Source: an uncultured Fibrobacter sp.
GTDB taxonomy: Bacteria > Fibrobacterota > Fibrobacteria > Fibrobacterales > Fibrobacteraceae
DNA: 15,903 nt
Assembly: GCF_937877005.1 (NCBI RefSeq)
Contig: NZ_CALEFV010000292.1
Coordinates: 1-15,903 of the forward strand
Reading direction: 5' to 3'
A model generated the notes under the pieces. It searched no databases and was not told the origin of the DNA. It saw only the letters and a program-made list of their open reading frames with translations. Shown here piece by piece: positions 1 to 8,887 of this stretch (positions within the stretch are counted from its first letter, which is position 1; each line of letters begins with the position of its first letter). The position numbers and the translations under genes were made by a program.

Positions 1-1
1 G

Positions 2-1888
2 CCTGACGCATTGAAGGGCAAGAAGTTGTTTGCGCTGGATTTGTCAGCCTTGATGGCGGGTGCAAAACACCGTGGCGATTTTGAGGAACGCTTGAAAGCC
101 GTGCTGGACGCGCTCGAAGAAGACGGCAATACCTTGCTGTTCATCGATGAAATTCACACCATCGTGGGTGCAGGCAAGACGGAAGGCTCCATGGACTTGG
201 GCAACATGCTCAAGCCGAAACTCGCCCGTGGTGAACTGCACTGCATCGGTGCTACTACCACGCAGGAATACCGCAAGTACATCGAGAAGGATTCCGCTCT
301 GGAACGCCGTTTCCAGCCCGTGCAGGTTGACGAACCGAGCGAAGAGGAATCGATTTCTATTCTCCGTGGCATCAAGGACGGCTTTGATGCGCACCATGGC
401 GTGCGTCTGCACGACAACGCGCTTGTGGCGGCGGTGAAACTTTCGAACCGCTACATCAGCGACCGTTTCTTGCCGGATAAGGCCATCGACTTGATTGATG
501 AAGCCGCAAGCCTTGTGAAGACGCAGATGGACACCGTGCCCGAAGCCTTGGACACCTTGCAGCGTAAGGAACTCCAGATGAAAATCGAGGAGCAGGCCTT
601 GGCGAAGGAAACCGACGACACCAGCGTAAAGCGCCTGAAAGAGTTGCGTGAAGAACTCGCAACGACTGATGCGGCTGTAAAGCTGATGCAGGACCGCTGG
701 CAAGAACGCCGCGCGAAAAACGCCGAGTTGCAGGGTCTTAAAAAGTCTTTGCAGCAGGCGAAGGACGAGATGGAGCAGGCCGAAGCCCGCTACGACTTGA
801 ACCGCGCCGCCGAACTCAAGTACAACAAGATTGTGAACCTCGAAAAGGAAATTGCCGCAAAGACCGAAGAAATCAAGAAGTCCGCAGTCGACGGTGACTT
901 GAGCGAAGAGGTGACGGAAGAAACCATCGCCCTTGTGGTGAGCCGCTGGACGGGAATTCCGGTGACCAAGCTTTGCGAAGGCGAAAAGGCCAAGTTGTTG
1001 CACCTAGACGAACGCCTGCATGCCCGCGTGATTGGCCAGGACGAGGCCGTGGAAGCGGTTTCGGAAGCGATTCTGCGTAACCGTAGCGGTCTTAGCCGCG
1101 AGAATGCGCCGATTGGCAGCTTCTTGTTCCTCGGCCCCACGGGTGTGGGCAAGACGGAACTTGCGAAGGCGCTTGCCGTGGAACTGTTCGACGACGAGAA
1201 TGCGCTGGTGCGTATCGATATGAGCGAATACATGGAAAAGCACAGCGTGAGCCGCTTGATTGGTGCGCCTCCGGGATATGTGGGCTACGAAGAAGGCGGC
1301 CAGCTGACCGAAGCCGTGCGTACCCATCCGTACTGCGTGATTCTGCTCGACGAAATCGAGAAGGCTCACCCCGATGTGTTCAACACGCTGTTGCAGGTGC
1401 TTGACGACGGTCGACTGACCGATGGCAAGGGCCGTACGGTGAACTTCAAGAACACCTTGATTCTCATGACATCGAACCTGGGTGCCGCTCACTTCCAGAA
1501 TCGCGCGGGTGATGCAAAGCCCGTGACCCTGAAGGAAATCGAGCCGGAACTCCGCAGCTTCTTCAGGCCGGAATTCCTGAACAGGCTAGACGAAGTGCTG
1601 GTGTTCCAGAGCCTCACCAAGCCGCAGATTCGTGACATCGTGAAGCTCAAATTCAAGGGACTCGCTGAACGCGCCGCCCGTCAGGATTTGCAGCTCACGC
1701 TGACCGACGCCGCCCTGGATGCCATCGCCGACGGCGCTTACCAGCCAGAATTCGGCGCACGGCCGATCCAGCGTTACCTGGAACGGAACGTGGAACGCCC
1801 GCTGAGCCATGCAATTCTTGCTGGCGACGTGAGTGCGGCAAAGCCCGTGGTCATCGACTACGACGGAGCCGCGTTTACGGTAAAGTAA
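2..1888 (+). CDS. clpB: ATP-dependent chaperone/disaggregase ClpB, 5'-truncated by window edge
   Basis: ClpB is a cytoplasmic hexameric AAA+ disaggregase that threads aggregated proteins through its pore and works with DnaK. The frame is open from base 2, so the N-terminal domain and the first Walker A lie before the window. About 628 residues are visible of a family length near 860. In order they are: the rest of NBD1 with the FEERL segment and Walker B LLFIDEIHT (near base 137); the coiled-coil middle domain (about bases 540-900), rich in Glu, Lys and Gln; and NBD2 with Walker A GPTGVGKT (1133-1156), the pore segment GYVGYEEGG, Walker B ILLDEIEKA (from 1340) and the C-terminal GARPIQRYLER. 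The middle domain is full length, as in ClpB rather than ClpA. A terminator follows. Heat-shock control is expected for the family, but its promoter is outside the window. Confidence 0.97.
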   Translation, partial: PDALKGKKLFALDLSALMAGAKHRGDFEERLKAVLDALEEDGNTLLFIDEIHTIVGAGKTEGSMDLGNMLKPKLARGELHCIGATTTQEYRKYIEKDSALERRFQPVQVDEPSEEESISILRGIKDGFDAHHGVRLHDNALVAAVKLSNRYISDRFLPDKAIDLIDEAASLVKTQMDTVPEALDTLQRKELQMKIEEQALAKETDDTSVKRLKELREELATTDAAVKLMQDRWQERRAKNAELQGLKKSLQQAKDEMEQAEARYDLNRAAELKYNKIVNLEKEIAAKTEEIKKSAVDGDLSEEVTEETIALVVSRWTGIPVTKLCEGEKAKLLHLDERLHARVIGQDEAVEAVSEAILRNRSGLSRENAPIGSFLFLGPTGVGKTELAKALAVELFDDENALVRIDMSEYMEKHSVSRLIGAPPGYVGYEEGGQLTEAVRTHPYCVILLDEIEKAHPDVFNTLLQVLDDGRLTDGKGRTVNFKNTLILMTSNLGAAHFQNRAGDAKPVTLKEIEPELRSFFRPEFLNRLDEVLVFQSLTKPQIRDIVKLKFKGLAERAARQDLQLTLTDAALDAIADGAYQPEFGARPIQRYLERNVERPLSHAILAGDVSAAKPVVIDYDGAAFTVK

Positions 1889-1915
1889 TTTCTCCAATCA
1901 TCCTTCCTCCTAACC

Positions 1916-1954
1916 AAAAGACTCGCCCCAGTGAAAACTGGAGCGGGTCTTTTT
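1916..1954. terminator. Bidirectional hairpin terminator between clpB and hisN
   Basis: The arms AAAGACTCGCCCCAGT and ACTGGAGCGGGTCTTT pair around a GAAA loop with one mismatch and one G-T wobble. On the + strand the stem runs into TTTTT (1950-1954), fitting a Rho-independent terminator for clpB. On the - strand the A-rich left flank becomes a short T run, so the same hairpin can also end the convergent hisC-hisN transcript. Confidence 0.8.
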
Positions 1955-1979
1955 AATGGTAGAATGGATTGCCGCGTTG

Positions 1980-2792
1980 CTACGGATTCATGATTTTCGC
2001 GACTTCGTCGTGAATGAGTCCGTTCGAGGCCATGCTGGTGTAGCCTTCGTAAATCGGTGCGATCGGCTTGCCGCTTGCATCGAAGAGTTCCGTTTTGCCA
2101 TCGATGGTACTGAACTTGCCGCCCGCCTCCTTGAACAGGAGCGGATACGGGGCGATGTCCCACAGCGAAACCACGGGGTCAATCATCAGTTCGGCGCGTC
2201 CGGCGGCCACCAGGTAGTAACCGTAGCAGTCGCCCCAGCCGCGGTGCAGCTTGGCAGCGCGACGCACGGTAGCATACTTTTCGCCGTAACCTGCGGTTTC
2301 CATGGTATTCACGGTACCCGAAAGCACAAGCGAATCGGAAAGCGTAGCAACTTTAGAGCAGCGGATTTCACGGCCGTCTAAGAAAGCGCCACCATCTTTG
2401 ACCGCCCAGACCGCCGTGTTCATCGCAGGAATGCGAATGAGACTTGCAATCGGCGCGCCCTTGCGATACAGCGCAATCAATGTTCCAAACAACGGCACGC
2501 CGTGAATAAACGCCTTGGTGCCGTCAATCGGGTCAATCACCCACTGGTATTCGGCATCGGGATTCTCGATTCCGAATTCTTCGCCAATCACGCCGAAGCC
2601 CGGAGTTTCTTTTTCCCAGAACTTGCGGGCAATTTCTTCAGTGCTCTTGTCGGCGACAGTGACAGGCGTGTTGTCCTTTTTCCATTCCACGCCGACATTT
2701 GCCTGAAAATACTTCATGATATTTTCTTGGGCAAGGTCTGCGGCCTTGAGTGCAATTTTCAGAAGTTCTTGATTTTCTGCGGTCGCTGCCAT
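1980..2792 (-). CDS. hisN: Histidinol-phosphatase, inositol-monophosphatase family (HisN type)
   Basis: This is a 270-residue Mg-dependent phosphatase of the inositol monophosphatase superfamily. Metal-ligand motifs are present: GEE (70-72), DPIDGT (87-92) and LWD (210-212). The segment WGDCYGY (186-192), followed by YLVAAG, matches my memory of HisN-type histidinol phosphatases rather than SuhB or CysQ. The gene lies 14 bases downstream of hisC, the preceding step of the pathway, which supports dephosphorylation of histidinol-phosphate to histidinol in the cytoplasm. I chose the ATG at 2792 because GGAGGT (2801-2796, - strand) precedes it by a few bases; a longer frame from 2825 would overlap hisC. 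The alternative is a general inositol or sugar phosphatase, which homology to HisN entries would settle. Confidence 0.85.
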   Translation of the reverse strand: MAATAENQELLKIALKAADLAQENIMKYFQANVGVEWKKDNTPVTVADKSTEEIARKFWEKETPGFGVIGEEFGIENPDAEYQWVIDPIDGTKAFIHGVPLFGTLIALYRKGAPIASLIRIPAMNTAVWAVKDGGAFLDGREIRCSKVATLSDSLVLSGTVNTMETAGYGEKYATVRRAAKLHRGWGDCYGYYLVAAGRAELMIDPVVSLWDIAPYPLLFKEAGGKFSTIDGKTELFDASGKPIAPIYEGYTSMASNGLIHDEVAKIMNP

Positions 2793-2806
2793 AACACCTC
2801 CGGCGA

Positions 2807-3898
2807 TTAGACTTGAGCCTTCCACTTTTTGACGAGGCTGACCAGAAGTTCATTCTCTTCGCGTTTGCCGAGGGTCACGCGGATGTGTTCCGGAAGACCG
2901 AAGCTTGTAAGACCACGAACGATCATACCGTTCTGTTCAAGGAACAGAACCAAGTCTTTAGCCTTGGGGCCGATGTGCACGCAAATAAAGTTACCTTGGG
3001 TCGGCAGCACCTTGAATCCGAGCGATTCAAATTCCGGTGTCAGGTACTTGATGCCTTCGGCATTGAGTTCGAGAGTCTTCTTGACGTGTTCCTTGTCGGA
3101 AAGGGCCGCTATCGCCGCCACTTGGGCAGCCTGGTTCACATCGAACGGCGGCTTGATTTTCCACATGGCCTTGATGACTTCGGCATTTGCCATGGCGTAA
3201 CCGATACGGAGGCCTGCCAGCCCGTAAATTTTACTGAAAGTGCGGTTAATGAACAGGTTCTTGTACTTGTCCAGCATGTCGATAAGCACCGGATAGTCTT
3301 CGGCGGTTGCAAATTCAGAATAGGCCTGGTCGAGGAACACAAGCACATTGCTCGGGACCTTATCCAAGAATTCAATCATTTCCTGCTTGTTATAGTAGAC
3401 GCCTGTCGGGTTGTTCGGGCTGCAGATAAAGACCACGCGTGTCTTGTCGTTCACCGCCTTCAAAAGTTCCGAAAGCGGAGTCTTCAGGTCGCCTACACCT
3501 ACACCGATAAAGTCGGCACCGTTCGAAAGCGTCGTAAACTTGTAGACCGAAAACGTCGGCGTAATGCCGATACAGTTGTCGCCCTGACGAATGAACGCCT
3601 TACCCACCATGTCGATGATTTCGTCGGAACCGTTACCGATGACAATCTGATTCGTGTTCACTCCGTAGAAATCAGCGATAGCGTTAATCAGCTTGGGTGC
3701 ATCACCGCGCGGGTACAAATGCAATGCGTCTGCGATTTCGTGGTAGGCTTCGACCGCCTTCGGGGAAGCACCGAGCGGGTTCTCGTTCGAGGCGAGTTTA
3801 ACGACATCGGTCAGCCCGTACTTCGCACGGATTTCTTCCATGGATTTGCCGGGAACGTAATCGGAAAGTTTAGAAAGCTCTGGACGCGGATCAATCAT
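2807..3898 (-). CDS. hisC: Histidinol-phosphate aminotransferase
   Basis: This 363-residue PLP-dependent class I/II aminotransferase has the normal HisC length. It converts imidazole acetol-phosphate and glutamate to histidinol-phosphate and 2-oxoglutarate. Visible landmarks are LASNENPLG near the N-terminus (35-43), GNGSDE (88-93), SPNNPTG (160-166), LDQAYSEF (189-196) and the PLP-lysine segment FSKIYGLAGLRIGY with Lys223. The ATG at 3898 follows GAGGAT at a good Shine-Dalgarno distance. The gene leads a two-gene operon with hisN and is divergent from the exported-protein gene at 3945. No other his genes are visible, so this pair is separate from any main his operon here. The general aromatic aminotransferase activity known for some HisC proteins cannot be excluded. 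Confidence 0.95.
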   Translation of the reverse strand: MIDPRPELSKLSDYVPGKSMEEIRAKYGLTDVVKLASNENPLGASPKAVEAYHEIADALHLYPRGDAPKLINAIADFYGVNTNQIVIGNGSDEIIDMVGKAFIRQGDNCIGITPTFSVYKFTTLSNGADFIGVGVGDLKTPLSELLKAVNDKTRVVFICSPNNPTGVYYNKQEMIEFLDKVPSNVLVFLDQAYSEFATAEDYPVLIDMLDKYKNLFINRTFSKIYGLAGLRIGYAMANAEVIKAMWKIKPPFDVNQAAQVAAIAALSDKEHVKKTLELNAEGIKYLTPEFESLGFKVLPTQGNFICVHIGPKAKDLVLFLEQNGMIVRGLTSFGLPEHIRVTLGKREENELLVSLVKKWKAQV

Positions 3899-3914
3899 GA
3901 TATCCTCTTTTTTT

Positions 3915-3930
3915 GCGCCTAAAATTTAGC
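3915..3930 (-). promoter_or_regulatory. Probable hisC promoter core
   Basis: Read on the - strand this is GCTAAATTTTAGGCGC. TAAATT lies where a -10 element would be, and the leader that follows contains the GAGGAT Shine-Dalgarno of hisC. A near-identical block, GCTAAGTTTGGCGC, precedes fabV (12192-12179). The core CTAAAATTTAG (3919-3929) is a perfect inverted repeat around one base, inside the 46-base gap between two divergent genes, so it could also be an operator. Confidence 0.5.
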
Positions 3931-3936
3931 TATTTT
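3931..3936 (+). promoter_or_regulatory. -10-like hexamer abutting the start of the exported-protein gene
   Basis: TATTTT ends 8 bases before the ATG at 3945. If used, transcription would begin at or within a base or two of the start codon. GGGG (3938-3941) sits only three bases from the ATG, too close for a normal Shine-Dalgarno. The same geometry is seen at 12294 and 12761. No convincing -35 was found. Confidence 0.4.
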
Positions 3937-3944
3937 TGGGGCAT

Positions 3945-4649
3945 ATGAGATTCTTTCGCATCGTTCTTTTTGCTTTAGCATGCCTTTGCGTTCAAAATGT
4001 TTTTGCCCTGGATCGTATTTGGAACATGCGATACACGTTCGGTCCCGATGCGCGCCCATCGCCTAAATTTGCGGCCGGCGTTGGCCTGCGGTCCGATTTT
4101 GACAGCGATGTCCTGTTTCCGATCAATATTATGGGAGCCCTGAATAAAAACTGGGATATGGGTGTCAAGGTTGATATGTACACTTATAATCAGCTCGACA
4201 ATATGGAAGCATCGGTAGATTTTGGTGGCCGTTACCGTTTTGGAGAGCAGTTTATAGAATTGGATGGTTATTTCGGATTGAACCGAAACAATGGCAGTGC
4301 TCTTGTTTTTACTTATGGCAAGGAACACTATATTGCCCGGAATTTTTCAAATGCCTATGAAGCTCGTGCCGGGGTACTTGAGGGTGTCACTGGCGAAGAT
4401 GGATATGTAAAATTTGCTTTAGGAACAATGCCTACCTTGCACTTTGGACGCGCGTTTCTCTGCATGATTGAAATTAATTCCAGCGGTAGTGTCGGGTATC
4501 TGAAGGATGACTTTATGGTGGATATTATTCCCAAAATGGAACTTGCTTTTGGTGCTACCCGTGTCCGTGTCGAATTTGACATTGGCATATTGCAGGAAAC
4601 GAATAACGACCAGAAAAGTATAGCCCTCTATGTCATGACGGCTCTCTAA
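3945..4649 (+). CDS. Exported hypothetical protein, probably outer-membrane beta-barrel
   Basis: I do not recognise the family. The ATG at 3945 gives 234 residues starting with a Sec signal peptide: basic MRFFR, a hydrophobic core, then a likely cleavage after NVFA (residue 21). An in-frame TTG at 3936 is less likely. The mature part has no long hydrophobic helix. It shows many short alternating polar/hydrophobic stretches rich in Gly, Tyr and Phe, such as DFGGRYRFG and IELDGYFGLN, the look of antiparallel barrel strands. It lacks the classical C-terminal Phe, ending in VMTAL, so barrel assembly is an inference. It is divergent from hisC with no functional link evident, and ends 9 bases from the convergent comEC stop with no terminator between them. 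Confidence 0.7.
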   Translation: MRFFRIVLFALACLCVQNVFALDRIWNMRYTFGPDARPSPKFAAGVGLRSDFDSDVLFPINIMGALNKNWDMGVKVDMYTYNQLDNMEASVDFGGRYRFGEQFIELDGYFGLNRNNGSALVFTYGKEHYIARNFSNAYEARAGVLEGVTGEDGYVKFALGTMPTLHFGRAFLCMIEINSSGSVGYLKDDFMVDIIPKMELAFGATRVRVEFDIGILQETNNDQKSIALYVMTAL

Positions 4650-4658
4650 TTCCATTGC

Positions 4659-6995
4659 TTATTTCCACATCGTTTCTACATGCATGGAGTCTGTCGTAAA
4701 AAGGATATTGATGCTTCCTTTTTCTGCGGTGTTCAAGTAGGGAATTCCAAGAGAATCGAGTCGGCGGAGGACTTGTTTGCTTGGATGCCTGAATCGGTTC
4801 CTCCGGCCGCTAGAAATTATCGCTAGCTTTGGTTGAACCTGTTTAAGAAATTCAATGCTACTGGAAGTCTTGGAACCGTGATGACCTAGTTTTAGAACAT
4901 CGCTCCTGATAAATATATCGGTCATGAGAATATCCTTTTCTCCTTGAACAGTCAGGTCTCCGGTAAGGATGACTGAATGCCCGAGTCCTTTTGCCCGGAA
5001 GGTAATACTTTGTGTATTGGGGTCTATGCAGTGCTGAGTGTCGGGGTGAATGGCCTGGATCTCAAAGAAGTTCTCGCGGTACAGGAATCCGCGAGATATG
5101 TCACGGATGGGAATGTTGCGGCGGTAGGCTTCTGAAATGATTTCCTGCCAGTTTTCTTTGGGCTCGATTCTTGCGCAGTCGGTCATCCAGAGTTCCTTGA
5201 CCGGAAATGCCTTGATAATAGAAAGAGCGCCTCCAAAATGATCCTGGTCGGGGTGGGTGACAATTAATGCGTCTAACGAAGAAACTCCAGAGTGGTGTAG
5301 GTAGGGAATGATGATGTCTTTTCCTGAATCGCCCTTCTTGATATCGCCTGCATCGATTAAAAGGTGGGTTCCGGCAGGAGTTGTAATCAGGTGGCTGTCG
5401 CCTTGGCCTATATCGATGGTCGTGATTTTCCAGCTTGGAAAGAGAATCCTGCTGTAGCTATTTATAGCATATAAGAGACAGAAAAGTAATGCGCATGATA
5501 GGCATAATCGTTTTGCGATACGATTTCGATTGTACAGCGGAAGGAACAAAATGGCTATACCTGTTACTAGAAGAATGCAGGGACTAAGGGGGCCGACGGT
5601 TGCGGATGCCTGTGGAGAGTCCGAAAGAAGTCTCGTCAGAAGAGATGCAAGCCGCAGAAAGAAACGCGCTGCATGGCAGAAATGTTCGCGTAAAAAGTCT
5701 AACGGCGAAATTAGTGCGAAAAGTCCTGCCTGCATTCCGATGGAAATGGTGGGTACGACCACGATATTGCCTAGCCAGGCAAAAGGCGAAAGTGTCTTGA
5801 AGTGATGAATCAGGAAGGGCGCTGTTGATAGAGTTGCGCATAAAGTAACGTACACGGGCTCAAGGACTAGGCTTTGAATAATGTTCCAAATCTTATTTTT
5901 CGATAAATCTTCGGGAATGTTTTTTAAGGGATTAAATGATTCGCTAATGAGAATTCCCGTGGTCGCAGCAACCGAAAGCTGAAAGCCGGGATTCCAGATG
6001 ACGGAGGGCTCGGGCAACATGATGACCAGAAGGGCGACTCCGAGACTATTGAGCGTATTGGCTTCTCGTTGGAAAAATGCCCCGATTTGGGGGACCGTGA
6101 ACATGAGAACGGCTCGTCTCACGGCAGGGGATCCTCCGGTGACGGGAACATACAGAAGTAGGAGCATGATGGCAACCAGTCTTACGATACGATGGGGGAG
6201 TCCGGTTGCTTTTAGGAATATCATCAAGATTCCTGCCAACAGTACGACATGAAAACCGCTAATGGCAAGGACATGTACGAGTCCGGAACGTTGGAAGTCG
6301 CTTTTCAGAGCGTCGGGAATTCCTGAACGGTCTCCGGCCAGAAGCCCAAGCAGTAATCCGGTTTCTGCAGAATCGAGGTAATCTTCGAATCGGGAGGCAA
6401 TCCATTTGCGAAACTGGTAAAAACTTCGTTCAGGAATCCAGCTCTTACTATAGGAATTCCAATGGATAAATTTTCCGTACGAACGCAATCCCTGTGATTT
6501 GAGCCACTCTTTCGTGTCAAACCCGCCTTCGACAGTCGGTGGCGTGACGGGGTACCATGTGGCTTCGTAACAGAGTGAATCTCCCGGCAAGGGGTATTGC
6601 GACAATTGTCTTTTCTCGGTGAGCCGAACGCGGAATCCGTTAGCCGTCTTGATGATGGATGCCATGCCGCTAGCCCTGCGTTGCGTGCTTTCGACTATGC
6701 CGCAGTCATTGACGGGAGGAGGTGTTTCAGGGGAGGCCTTGTCACCTTTTTCTGAGAATTCGTGGCAAGCGATGGCGACGGCAATGCTTATGAATAGCAC
6801 CCATTGCATTCGGTGAGGAAAATAGTGGGTTACGAGTATGGTGGGGAGCAGGAGGGCCGGTGCGAAACTGGGACAATCTAAGCTTGCGAGGACGAGTATG
6901 ACTATAATGGAGCTTGCTAGCGCTGGTTTCCCGATTATAGGCTCAAGAAGGAGTGCAATATCCTTTTTTGTCGCATCATTTATTATTTTTTTCAT
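4659..6995 (-). CDS. comEC: ComEC/Rec2 DNA internalisation protein
   Basis: ComEC is the inner-membrane channel that brings single-stranded DNA into the cytoplasm in natural transformation. The 778-residue protein has the full family layout: two N-terminal membrane segments (about 25-75), an OB-like soluble region (about 95-180), the competence domain with the hallmark LAISGFH (243-249) and several membrane helices (about 243-515), and a C-terminal metallo-beta-lactamase domain (about 522-778). That domain keeps its metal motifs: THPDQDHFGG (580-589, HxDxDH), LTGD (677-680) and LGHHGS (703-708), so nuclease function looks intact. No good Shine-Dalgarno precedes the ATG. Neighbours are not competence genes, so ComEA and pilus partners must lie elsewhere. 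Codon use is more A/T-tolerant than in clpB or fabV, consistent with low expression. Confidence 0.95.
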   Translation of the reverse strand: MKKIINDATKKDIALLLEPIIGKPALASSIIVILVLASLDCPSFAPALLLPTILVTHYFPHRMQWVLFISIAVAIACHEFSEKGDKASPETPPPVNDCGIVESTQRRASGMASIIKTANGFRVRLTEKRQLSQYPLPGDSLCYEATWYPVTPPTVEGGFDTKEWLKSQGLRSYGKFIHWNSYSKSWIPERSFYQFRKWIASRFEDYLDSAETGLLLGLLAGDRSGIPDALKSDFQRSGLVHVLAISGFHVVLLAGILMIFLKATGLPHRIVRLVAIMLLLLYVPVTGGSPAVRRAVLMFTVPQIGAFFQREANTLNSLGVALLVIMLPEPSVIWNPGFQLSVAATTGILISESFNPLKNIPEDLSKNKIWNIIQSLVLEPVYVTLCATLSTAPFLIHHFKTLSPFAWLGNIVVVPTISIGMQAGLFALISPLDFLREHFCHAARFFLRLASLLTRLLSDSPQASATVGPLSPCILLVTGIAILFLPLYNRNRIAKRLCLSCALLFCLLYAINSYSRILFPSWKITTIDIGQGDSHLITTPAGTHLLIDAGDIKKGDSGKDIIIPYLHHSGVSSLDALIVTHPDQDHFGGALSIIKAFPVKELWMTDCARIEPKENWQEIISEAYRRNIPIRDISRGFLYRENFFEIQAIHPDTQHCIDPNTQSITFRAKGLGHSVILTGDLTVQGEKDILMTDIFIRSDVLKLGHHGSKTSSSIEFLKQVQPKLAIISSGRRNRFRHPSKQVLRRLDSLGIPYLNTAEKGSINILFTTDSMHVETMWK

Positions 6996-7063
6996 AGATG
7001 CAGCTGTTTGTTAGAATGGGGCTTCTCGAGTAAACACGTTTTTATAGGGCTTTGGGACACCTT

Positions 7064-8323
7064 ATGGTTCGTTTTTTTTGTAAACTTTTTTGCGTCTTGA
7101 TTGTATTCTTGTTGGCTTCGTGTTTCGATGAAGAATCCTCGGAAGTGGTCCTGTATCCGGAAGTAAATGAATTCTTCAGTCTGATTCCAAATGACCAGGC
7201 TCAAAACGATTCAGTCTCGGCGCATCTTGCCAAGGGTGTTGCGATATTGGTCCATTCTAATGCAAATTATGAATTTTCCTTTGATATCGATCCGAATTTT
7301 GATGCTCCGAAAATGCAGCTGTTTAGGGCAAACTGGGCTGCGAATCCACCTAAATTTAGGCAGGTCCGCTCGCTGCAGCCGCAGATTGAAAATGGTCGCT
7401 ATGTATACTCGTTTTTATGCGAAGAAAGCGATGCTGCGACATGGGTGGCGACACTTGCCCTTGAAGATGAGTTCTTTCCGGGACAGACATCCAATGTGCG
7501 CCTTGTAGGTGATGGCGCGTACTCCGACCGGATGTCACTGAATCTGATCGTGGTTGGCAATGTGGAAAAGACCTTGAACGGATTTGACTTGCAGGAACTA
7601 AAAACGGCGCTATTGTCGGATTTTAGGAGATATTACACCTCGATACAGATTGATACCCTCTATGTGAACTATGCTCAAGATCATCCGACTCTCGGAAAAA
7701 AGTTCCCAGCCAATGCGCCTTGGCTTGCGGGCAAGTCTTCGGAGGATATGATGCTGAGCGAATTAGGTGGATGGCCCGGAATTACCAATGCGCTTGATAT
7801 TGTCCTGGTTCATTATATCGATAGCGAAGGCGTGATGGGCTATTCGAATCTATTTAGCGGAAATATGGGTGGTGGCCTGGGTTCTACGGTGGTACTCGGT
7901 TCCTATGTAAAGACGGTCTCGGGTGAAGAACCGCTTTCGTTGAGGGATATTGTTCAGACGGCGGTACATGAATCGGGGCATTTTCTTGGACTTCGGCATA
8001 CGACGGCGACGAGGGCGGATATGCAGAGCGAAAATGATTACTCGAATATTGAGGATGGATTGGAGGATACGCCATACTGTAGCATGCTGCAACGGAGTGG
8101 TCTGTTGAAAACGAATGACCGTAATCGCGACTTGATCCCCTCCGATGTGCGCTTTAACTGGATGTTGCCCCGATTGGCCAATATGGCTTCGGAATTTAGA
8201 GTTCAGGATTGCCCGGATTTTAGGAACGTCATGTTCCCGGCAGGAACCGAAGATGAGTACGAAGGCTTTTCGGAACAGCAACTTAAAATTATCCGTAAAA
8301 ACTTGATGATTTATCCGCATTGA
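7064..8323 (+). CDS. Zincin metalloprotease lipoprotein, M43/metzincin-like
   Basis: The ATG at 7064 gives 419 residues. The N-terminus MVRFFCK, a hydrophobic stretch and the lipobox LLASC (Cys20) indicate a lipoprotein; the following FDEE does not decide inner or outer membrane. The catalytic signature HESGHFLGLRH (302-312) fits HExxHxxGxxH, with three His ligands and the catalytic Glu303. DTPYC (335-339), NVMFP (388-392, a possible Met-turn) and FSEQQ near the end recall the M43 pappalysin/cytophagalysin pattern. Residues 25-170 form an unassigned N-terminal region. The family assignment within the metzincins is from memory. It heads a four-gene + strand cluster, with the DUF4416 gene 12 bases after its stop. 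A short A/T run (7039-7046) upstream may belong to its promoter; no clear Shine-Dalgarno is seen. Confidence 0.85.
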   Translation: MVRFFCKLFCVLIVFLLASCFDEESSEVVLYPEVNEFFSLIPNDQAQNDSVSAHLAKGVAILVHSNANYEFSFDIDPNFDAPKMQLFRANWAANPPKFRQVRSLQPQIENGRYVYSFLCEESDAATWVATLALEDEFFPGQTSNVRLVGDGAYSDRMSLNLIVVGNVEKTLNGFDLQELKTALLSDFRRYYTSIQIDTLYVNYAQDHPTLGKKFPANAPWLAGKSSEDMMLSELGGWPGITNALDIVLVHYIDSEGVMGYSNLFSGNMGGGLGSTVVLGSYVKTVSGEEPLSLRDIVQTAVHESGHFLGLRHTTATRADMQSENDYSNIEDGLEDTPYCSMLQRSGLLKTNDRNRDLIPSDVRFNWMLPRLANMASEFRVQDCPDFRNVMFPAGTEDEYEGFSEQQLKIIRKNLMIYPH

Positions 8324-8335
8324 CATGTTTGACCT

Positions 8336-8887
8336 ATGAAAGCTTCGCAATTTTCTGAAAATGCCCAGTTGATAGCTTTTGTGCTGCAGCATGGGGCGGA
8401 ATGGAACATAGAGGTCCTGGATGCGCTTGAACGCACCTGGGGCAAGATTCGCCACAAGGGCAAGCTATTCGCTTTTGATAGGACTCCCTACTATACCCCG
8501 GAAATGGGCGACGGACTGTATCGCGGAGTTGTATCGTTTGAAAAGGAAATCCCGCCCGAAACGATTGCCGCCGAAAAAGAACGCAGCAACGCGCTGGAGC
8601 TGACGATGGCGCAGGCGAGCAGCCCCGATGCGCGCCGCGTGAACATCGACATCGGTTACATGGACTTGGACAAGGTGGTGCTCCCGAGCTATAAGCGAGG
8701 TCCCTTTAAGCTCTATGCGGGCGAGGGGGTGTGGCTCGACATGCTGTTGACCTATGCCAAGGGCGAGTTTCATCCGACTTCCTGGGCGTTCGAAGATTTC
8801 AAGCGGAACCCGTACCAGCACGACTTGCTGCTCATTCGCGAAAAATTCAAGAAATTGGGCCGCCACGTCATTGCGAGCCCCCTGTAA
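8336..8887 (+). CDS. DUF4416 family protein
   Basis: This is a 183-residue soluble protein without a signal peptide. The segments PYYTPEMG (51-58), the FEKEI stretch, VNIDIGYMDLDKVVL and YAKGEFHPTSWAFEDF match what I know of the DUF4416 family, which has no established function. It starts 12 bases after the upstream lipoprotein gene and is probably co-transcribed with it. The C-terminal residues HVIASPL and the TAA stop are encoded by a REP-like palindrome (8867-8903), so the natural C-terminus may have been altered when that element arrived. No Shine-Dalgarno is evident at its ATG, which suggests translational coupling. Confidence 0.85.
   Translation: MKASQFSENAQLIAFVLQHGAEWNIEVLDALERTWGKIRHKGKLFAFDRTPYYTPEMGDGLYRGVVSFEKEIPPETIAAEKERSNALELTMAQASSPDARRVNIDIGYMDLDKVVLPSYKRGPFKLYAGEGVWLDMLLTYAKGEFHPTSWAFEDFKRNPYQHDLLLIREKFKKLGRHVIASPL

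Noticed and set aside
44..1003. A long - strand open frame opposite clpB
   Set aside because: Antisense shadow of a highly conserved ClpB coding region; composition driven.
2813..3922. A 369-codon open frame on the + strand opposite hisC
   Set aside because: Antisense shadow of hisC. It has no family features, and the real gene has its own Shine-Dalgarno and promoter-like block.
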